Shown: piece after piece, positions 30,471 through 34,220 of the stretch
Position numbering within the stretch: the first letter of the stretch is position 1
Layout of the letters: the number at the start of each line of letters is the position of its first letter
NCBI GenBank assembly: GCA_910587535.1
Contig: CAJUKM010000008.1
Coordinates: 1-34,220, forward strand
DNA: 34,220 bases
Direction of reading: 5' to 3'
Source: an uncultured Bacilli bacterium
GTDB lineage: Bacteria; Bacillota_I; Bacilli_A; RF39; UBA660
Program-made: the position numbers and the translations under genes
Notes under the pieces: model-generated
Told to the model about the DNA's origin: nothing
Databases searched by the model: none
Seen by the model: the letters and a program-made list of their open reading frames with translations, nothing else

Positions 30471-31410
30471 TATAAAATTTAAAAACATATATCTAAAAGA
30501 TTCATCGACAATATCTGGTCAAAACGAAAAAATAAATACCAAATTTACCATCCCAGATTTTTTTGACGGAGAAAAAACTACAGAAGATGCGGAAATAAAG
30601 ATGCAAAAAACAGTTCTTAAGGATATGATTAAGGCTCACAACAATATAGATCTTTTAATAAGCGGCGAGTTATCTAACCAGATAGCTATCTCTAATAAGG
30701 TGGCGAGTGATTATCCCATCTCTCATCTCGGTATCTATAGTGCATGCGCATCATATACTGAAGGATTAGTTATAGCATCATCTCTTCTGACATCTAGTAC
30801 TCTTAAAAATGCTGTAGTAACTGTTAGCAGTCACAATCTGGGAGCCGAAAGAACTTTTAGATACCCTATCGAATATGGTTCTCCTAGACGTACCACTCAA
30901 CACTTTACGGCAACAGGAGCAGTCGCATCTTTAATTACCAAGGAGGCAACGTCCACAAAAATCGAATCGGCAACGATTGGAAAAGTTATTGACTATGGAA
31001 TAAAAGATCCAAATAATATGGGAGCCGTAATGGCACCAAGTGCAGCACATACGTTATTAGACCATCTACAAGATTTAAAAAGAGATATAACATATTATGA
31101 TCTAATTTTGACAGGGGATTTAGGTAAACTAGGTAGTGAACTCTTTAAAGAGATACTAACTAAAAATGACATTACATTAAAAAATCATATAGATGCTGGT
31201 GCAGAATTGATAGTCGATAAAAAATTGACAGATCAAGGCGCAAGTGGTCCAGTTTGCTTACCTCTATATTTAGTAGAAAAAATACTTAAAGAAAAAAAAT
31301 ATAAGCATATTCTCATAATAGGAACGGGCTCTCTTCAAAATACAACTTTAGTAAATCAGAAAAATACTATTCCTAGTATAAGTCATGCTGTAAGTTTGGA
31401 GGTTATATAA
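30463..31410 (+). CDS. spoVAD: Stage V sporulation protein AD
   Basis: A 315-residue soluble protein with a thiolase/ketoacyl-synthase fold that binds dipicolinic acid and is membrane-associated through the SpoVA complex. Key blocks: HLGIYSACASYTEGLVIASS (C95 at the thiolase position), SHNLGAERTFRYPIEYGSPR, NNMGAVMAPSAAHTLLDHL and GASGPVCLPLYLVEKIL, with IGTGSL near the end. AGGTGATCATTT precedes the ATG. Coupled to both neighbours. The enzyme activity of the fold is thought lost in the family. Confidence 0.94.
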   Translation: MASIKFKNIYLKDSSTISGQNEKINTKFTIPDFFDGEKTTEDAEIKMQKTVLKDMIKAHNNIDLLISGELSNQIAISNKVASDYPISHLGIYSACASYTEGLVIASSLLTSSTLKNAVVTVSSHNLGAERTFRYPIEYGSPRRTTQHFTATGAVASLITKEATSTKIESATIGKVIDYGIKDPNNMGAVMAPSAAHTLLDHLQDLKRDITYYDLILTGDLGKLGSELFKEILTKNDITLKNHIDAGAELIVDKKLTDQGASGPVCLPLYLVEKILKEKKYKHILIIGTGSLQNTTLVNQKNTIPSISHAVSLEVI

Positions 31411-31760
31411 TGAGTATATTTACTTCATTTATGGCAGTAGGAATCATTTGTATGATAGCATCCCTTATTTATGACTTGACGAAATTGACACCTGGACACA
31501 TCACGAGCCTGCTTGTAGTCATAGGAGCCTTTTTAGGTATATTCGGTTTCTACGACATATTGATCGATAAATTCGGCTTTGGATTATCTCTTCCGATTAC
31601 ATCGTTTGGTAATAGTCTAGTAAACTCGGCTTATGAAGGTTTTAAAGAACAAGGCGTCTTTGGACTATTTAGTGGCATGTTCATAACGACATCAGCTGGA
31701 ATAAGTGGTGCGATAATTTTCGGATTTTTAATGTCTCTATTTTGTAAACCTAAAGATTAA
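31410..31760 (+). CDS. spoVAEb: Stage V sporulation protein AE (SpoVAEb)
   Basis: A 116-residue membrane protein with about four helices: MSIFTSFMAVGIICMIASLI, a Gly-rich second helix with GHITSLLVVIGAFLGIFGFY, then FGFGLSLPITSFGNSLVNSA and a C-terminal helix. It completes the minimal C-D-Eb set of the SpoVA channel. Its ATG overlaps the spoVAD stop in TAATG, with GGAGGTTAT as ribosome site. Other spoVA genes (AA, AB, AEa, AF) are not here, and a terminator closes the operon. Confidence 0.92.
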   Translation: MSIFTSFMAVGIICMIASLIYDLTKLTPGHITSLLVVIGAFLGIFGFYDILIDKFGFGLSLPITSFGNSLVNSAYEGFKEQGVFGLFSGMFITTSAGISGAIIFGFLMSLFCKPKD

Positions 31761-31782
31761 AAACTCATTTGAGTTTTTTTTT
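31761..31782 (+). terminator. Hairpin terminator of the spoVA operon
   Basis: AAACTCA (31761-31767) pairs with TGAGTTT (31770-31776), followed by TTTTTT. Confidence 0.8.
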
Positions 31783-31805
31783 AACGCCTTAAAGTCACTA
31801 ATCTA

Positions 31806-31814
31806 TGGTATAAT
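31806..31814 (+). promoter_or_regulatory. Extended -10 promoter of the YjjG-like gene
   Basis: TGG-TATAAT at 31806-31814; predicted leader of about 15 bases to the ATG at 31836. Confidence 0.5.
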
Positions 31815-31835
31815 AAATATAGAGGAATGAATTAC

Positions 31836-32567
31836 ATGAATAGATATAAAATACTTATATTCGATTTAGATGACACTTTAATAGACAACGTAGAAAATGT
31901 TAGATACGCATACACTAAAATGATAGAACTAGTTGGAGAAAAATATACCGAAGATGGTTTTAAAAGATGGTTCGAAATAGATAAGAAATTTTGGAGAGAT
32001 TGGCAAGATGGCTTAATAGAGTTGCCGAGCCATTTAAAAGATGAAACCGGTAAGAAAAGTAATGAATTTTTAGACTGGGTAAGAGCACAAAGAGTTCTTA
32101 TATACTTCGACAATCAAGTCGATTTAATAAAAGCAGTAGAATTAAACAACGTTTTTATGAATGCACTGACCGAAGTGGTAATTGCCATAGAAGGCGCTCA
32201 CGAAGTATTAAAAAAATTAAAAGAAAAATATTATATCATCGTTGCTACTAATGGACCTGAGATTGCTACGAAAGAAAAACTCTCTAAAATAGGTTGTTTA
32301 GATTTCGTGAATGAAGTTTTATCTGCAGATATGTTCGGATATATGAAACCAAGACAAGAATTTTTTGAAGCGATTCAAAAATTGCTAAATAATTATAATA
32401 ATGACGAATATTTAATAATAGGAGATTCACTTAAATCAGATGTAGGATTTGCCATGAATTGTGGTTTTGATAGTTGCTGGTTCAACAAAAATAATGAAGA
32501 ATTAGATAATTCATATAAGCCTACTTTAACCGTCAACAAATTATCAGATTTAATAAAATTATTATAA
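31836..32567 (+). CDS. HAD-family phosphatase/nucleotidase (YjjG-like)
   Basis: A 243-residue HAD-IA hydrolase. The motifs are complete: D10 and D12 in IFDLDDTLIDN, T/N in IVATNGPEIA, K in GYMKPRQEFF and the acidic DS/SD pair in YLIIGDSLKSDVGFAMNCGF. A helical cap (about 16-110) is present. Relatives such as YjjG are 5'-nucleotidases for dUMP, dTMP and analogues; 5'-nucleotidase activity here is inferred. The ATG at 31836 follows AGAGGA at 9 bases; the ATG at 31827 abuts that site and is rejected. It is unlike the HAD protein at 420 (cap and DxD differ). Confidence 0.88.
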   Translation: MNRYKILIFDLDDTLIDNVENVRYAYTKMIELVGEKYTEDGFKRWFEIDKKFWRDWQDGLIELPSHLKDETGKKSNEFLDWVRAQRVLIYFDNQVDLIKAVELNNVFMNALTEVVIAIEGAHEVLKKLKEKYYIIVATNGPEIATKEKLSKIGCLDFVNEVLSADMFGYMKPRQEFFEAIQKLLNNYNNDEYLIIGDSLKSDVGFAMNCGFDSCWFNKNNEELDNSYKPTLTVNKLSDLIKLL

Positions 32568-32573
32568 TAAAAG

Positions 32574-32582
32574 TGATATAAT
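32574..32582 (+). promoter_or_regulatory. Extended -10 promoter of the carboxypeptidase gene
   Basis: TGA-TATAAT at 32574-32582, 42 bases before the ATG at 32625. Confidence 0.5.
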
Positions 32583-32624
32583 TTAGTTAAAAATAATATA
32601 GATTTAAATAGAAAGAAGAATTTT

Positions 32625-33512
32625 ATGGATTTATTAGAAAATATCTTTTTGGGATTAACTGTCACTATTCCAGCAACATTATTACTATTAATGATTACTA
32701 ATTTTAAAAGAATAAAAAGGAATAAAAAATATCGAAATAATCTGTTAATGTTGATATTAGCGTCCCTAATCATAAACGGATCTATTTTTGGAGGAATTAA
32801 AATGTATAACGATAAAAAAATTATCGATAACAGAGAAGAAAAAAGAACCGACAATATAGATAAAGACAAAAATAATGAAATAAAAGAATTCGAAGACAAA
32901 CCAAAAGCAAACACAACTTCTAAAGGGTTTACCATAGAAAACAAAAATGGAGTTACATATATCGATGGGCACCTAGTAGTGAATAAAACCTATCCACTTC
33001 CAGAAGACTATATTCCATCTGATACACATAAACCTACTACATCTTCAAATTGCTTAGAATGTATTATAAATGAAGGTTATGATGCCTATACTAAAATGAA
33101 ACAAGATGCATCAGGTGAAGGAATGACACTTTGGATAGCGAGTGGATATAGATCTTACTCTTACCAAAATGGACTTTATACAGGCTATGTCAAGAGGAGT
33201 GGAAAGGAAGCAGCTGATACTTACTCGGCAAGACCTGGTCATAGTGAACATCAGTCTGGATACGCTTTCGATTTAAACTCGATAAACGACTCCTTCGCTA
33301 ACACAAAAGAAGGGAAATGGATAAATCAGAATTGTTATCGATATGGATTCATAATAAGATATCCAAAAGGTAAAGAAGATGAAACTGGATATAAATATGA
33401 GCCATGGCACTTGAGATATGTTGGAGTAGACCTAGCTACAAAACTTTACAATGCAGGTGACTGGCTTACTATGGAAGACTATTTTGGTATTACCAGCCAA
33501 TATCGAGAATAG
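32625..33512 (+). CDS. VanY-type D-alanyl-D-alanine carboxypeptidase (M15B)
   Basis: A 295-residue zinc peptidase trimming D-Ala from peptidoglycan stem peptides outside the cell. Two N-terminal membrane segments (about 6-26 and 39-58) are followed by a charged linker (about 60-100) and the M15 domain (about 115-290): GMTLWIASGYRSY with R176, SEHQSGYAFD giving zinc ligands H209 and D216, and EPWHLRYVG with E259 and H262. All catalytic positions are present. A single transmembrane anchor is more usual. Place just after spoVA is interesting since B. subtilis has dacF (another D,D-carboxypeptidase) at the other end of its sigF cluster, though the families differ. Ribosome site AGAAAGAAG. Confidence 0.92.
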   Translation: MDLLENIFLGLTVTIPATLLLLMITNFKRIKRNKKYRNNLLMLILASLIINGSIFGGIKMYNDKKIIDNREEKRTDNIDKDKNNEIKEFEDKPKANTTSKGFTIENKNGVTYIDGHLVVNKTYPLPEDYIPSDTHKPTTSSNCLECIINEGYDAYTKMKQDASGEGMTLWIASGYRSYSYQNGLYTGYVKRSGKEAADTYSARPGHSEHQSGYAFDLNSINDSFANTKEGKWINQNCYRYGFIIRYPKGKEDETGYKYEPWHLRYVGVDLATKLYNAGDWLTMEDYFGITSQYRE

Positions 33513-33514
33513 AT

Positions 33515-33542
33515 AAATCGCAGCTCCAAAACTGCGATTTTT
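33515..33542 (+). terminator. Hairpin terminator
   Basis: AAATCGCAG (33515-33523) pairs with CTGCGATTT (33532-33540), followed by T; this is the most GC-rich stem among the terminators here. Confidence 0.8.
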
Positions 33543-33566
33543 AAACTTTTAATAGAGTGACTTATA

Positions 33567-33575
33567 TGTTAAAAT
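33567..33575 (+). promoter_or_regulatory. Extended -10 promoter
   Basis: TGT-TAAAAT at 33567-33575, 22 bases before the ATG at 33598. Confidence 0.4.
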
Positions 33576-33597
33576 TAAAAAAGAAGGGTGGACTACT

Positions 33598-34220
33598 ATG
33601 AAAAATAACTCGTTTATAATTTTAATGTGCATTTTAGGAATACTCCTGCTCAGTATCATGAGCTATAGTGTTCTAAAAAACTTAAAAGAATATGAGCGAG
33701 TTCAGTCTATCGATGTGAATTCGGTAAAATATGAAAAATTAGATGAACTTAAAAAGAAGATATTAAATTCTCCGTATTTTAAAGACTCTAAAATAGAACT
33801 CGACGAAGAACGTGAAAAATTGACAATTGATAAAAGTTTGGAGTTGACTATAAAGAGCAACCGCTATGTGATGAACATAAAAGATTCTAAATTAGAAAAC
33901 AAATATTGTGAATTAGTAGACGCCATCGAAATGAGCTTAGGATTGGAAGTTGGAAAAAGCCTAAACACTTGTAAGGAAGCCCTAAAAGGAGTCATAAGTG
34001 TATTTGGCTTGAATGTAGACTTCGGATCGGACTTCAAAACGATCAACTTGAATAACGAGGTCCCAATTACACTTTATGACGATACCAATTCACATAAAGA
34101 AAAAGAGCTCATCTCGATAGAAGAAGTGAACTATAATATAGAAATTGATGATTATATCTTCACTTCTTTATCGGTAAATTTAGATGATAAAAAATTAGAT
34201 GTATGTAGTAATATATTTAA
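33598..34220 (+). CDS. Partial membrane-anchored protein, unknown function
   Basis: A reading frame from ATG 33598 (ribosome site GAAGGGTGG) stays open to the window end, giving 207 residues. One N-terminal hydrophobic helix (FIILMCILGILLLSIMSYSV) after MKNNS is followed by a polar, Lys/Glu-rich outer part with no Cys pair or catalytic motif that I recognise (YEKLDELKKKILNSPYFKDS near residue 47; GLNVDFGSDFKTINLNNEV near 147). It may be an anchored lipoprotein-like or sporulation-engulfment-type protein, but that cannot be decided. Confidence 0.65.
   Translation, partial: MKNNSFIILMCILGILLLSIMSYSVLKNLKEYERVQSIDVNSVKYEKLDELKKKILNSPYFKDSKIELDEEREKLTIDKSLELTIKSNRYVMNIKDSKLENKYCELVDAIEMSLGLEVGKSLNTCKEALKGVISVFGLNVDFGSDFKTINLNNEVPITLYDDTNSHKEKELISIEEVNYNIEIDDYIFTSLSVNLDDKKLDVCSNIF

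Noticed and set aside
1..34220. UGA as tryptophan (Mollicutes-like code)
   Set aside because: TGA ends several genes in overlapping ATGA arrangements and tryptophans in conserved motifs are TGG.
1..34220. CRISPR arrays, rRNA, tRNA, complete insertion sequences
   Set aside because: No regularly spaced repeats, no rRNA or cloverleaf sequence other than tmRNA, and no terminal inverted repeats with a transposase frame were seen.

Overview
The window comes from an AT-rich, low-GC Gram-positive bacterium (Bacillota, Bacilli/Erysipelotrichia/RF39-like by general look) that appears able to form endospores. Support: a gerA-type germinant-receptor operon, a sporulation sigma factor sitting directly upstream of spoVAC-spoVAD-spoVAEb (the B. 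subtilis sigF-spoVA order), tagO for wall polymers, and SecG, ClpP and tmRNA/SmpB. TGA is used as a stop codon and tryptophan is TGG, so the code is standard. Genes are packed tightly, with ATGA/TAATG overlaps, intrinsic terminators that contain the stop codons of the genes they end, and promoters that are mostly extended -10 boxes (TGn-TATAAT) with poor -35 boxes.

Layout. 1-317: partial HTH-like gene (minus). 420-2857: HAD hydrolase coupled to a small PEP-synthase-like dikinase. 2943-3347: Nudix hydrolase. 3426-6591: two XRE regulators (one membrane-bound), a small membrane protein, a TfoX-N protein and TrmB. 6597-10458 (minus): gerAA-gerAC-gerAB followed by clpP. 10562-11623: tagO. 11628-13537: divergent small XRE repressor and a secreted DUF6273-like surface protein, with an inverted repeat over the -35 of the latter. 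13644-14692: tandem pair of dCTP-deaminase paralogues. 14720-16135 (minus): membrane-anchored beta-helix carbohydrate-binding protein. 16291-20695: secG, then rnr-smpB-transglutaminase-like gene-ssrA, an RNA-surveillance and ribosome-rescue block. 20764-21069: Nudix pseudogene. 21181-28038: ABC transporter, two-component system and M3 oligopeptidase. 28126-31760: signal-peptide membrane protein, sigma factor, spoVAC, spoVAD, spoVAEb. 31836-33512: YjjG-like HAD phosphatase and VanY-type carboxypeptidase. 33598-end: partial membrane-anchored protein.

The most striking observation is the dCTP-deaminase pair. The proteins align without gaps through the core, but the first has lost the GRSSxxR motif while keeping the motif-3 Asp and catalytic Glu; the second keeps GRSSxxR and has lost exactly that Asp and Glu. 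As this family builds its active sites between subunits, the pair looks like an obligate hetero-oligomer with composite active sites. Other points of interest: a tmRNA tag ending QFA instead of LAA, a papain/transglutaminase-fold protein inside the smpB-ssrA unit, a sigF-spoVA locus in which a membrane protein replaces spoIIAA/spoIIAB, two look-alike forespore-type promoters (ger and spoVA), and several promoter-overlapping operator candidates.
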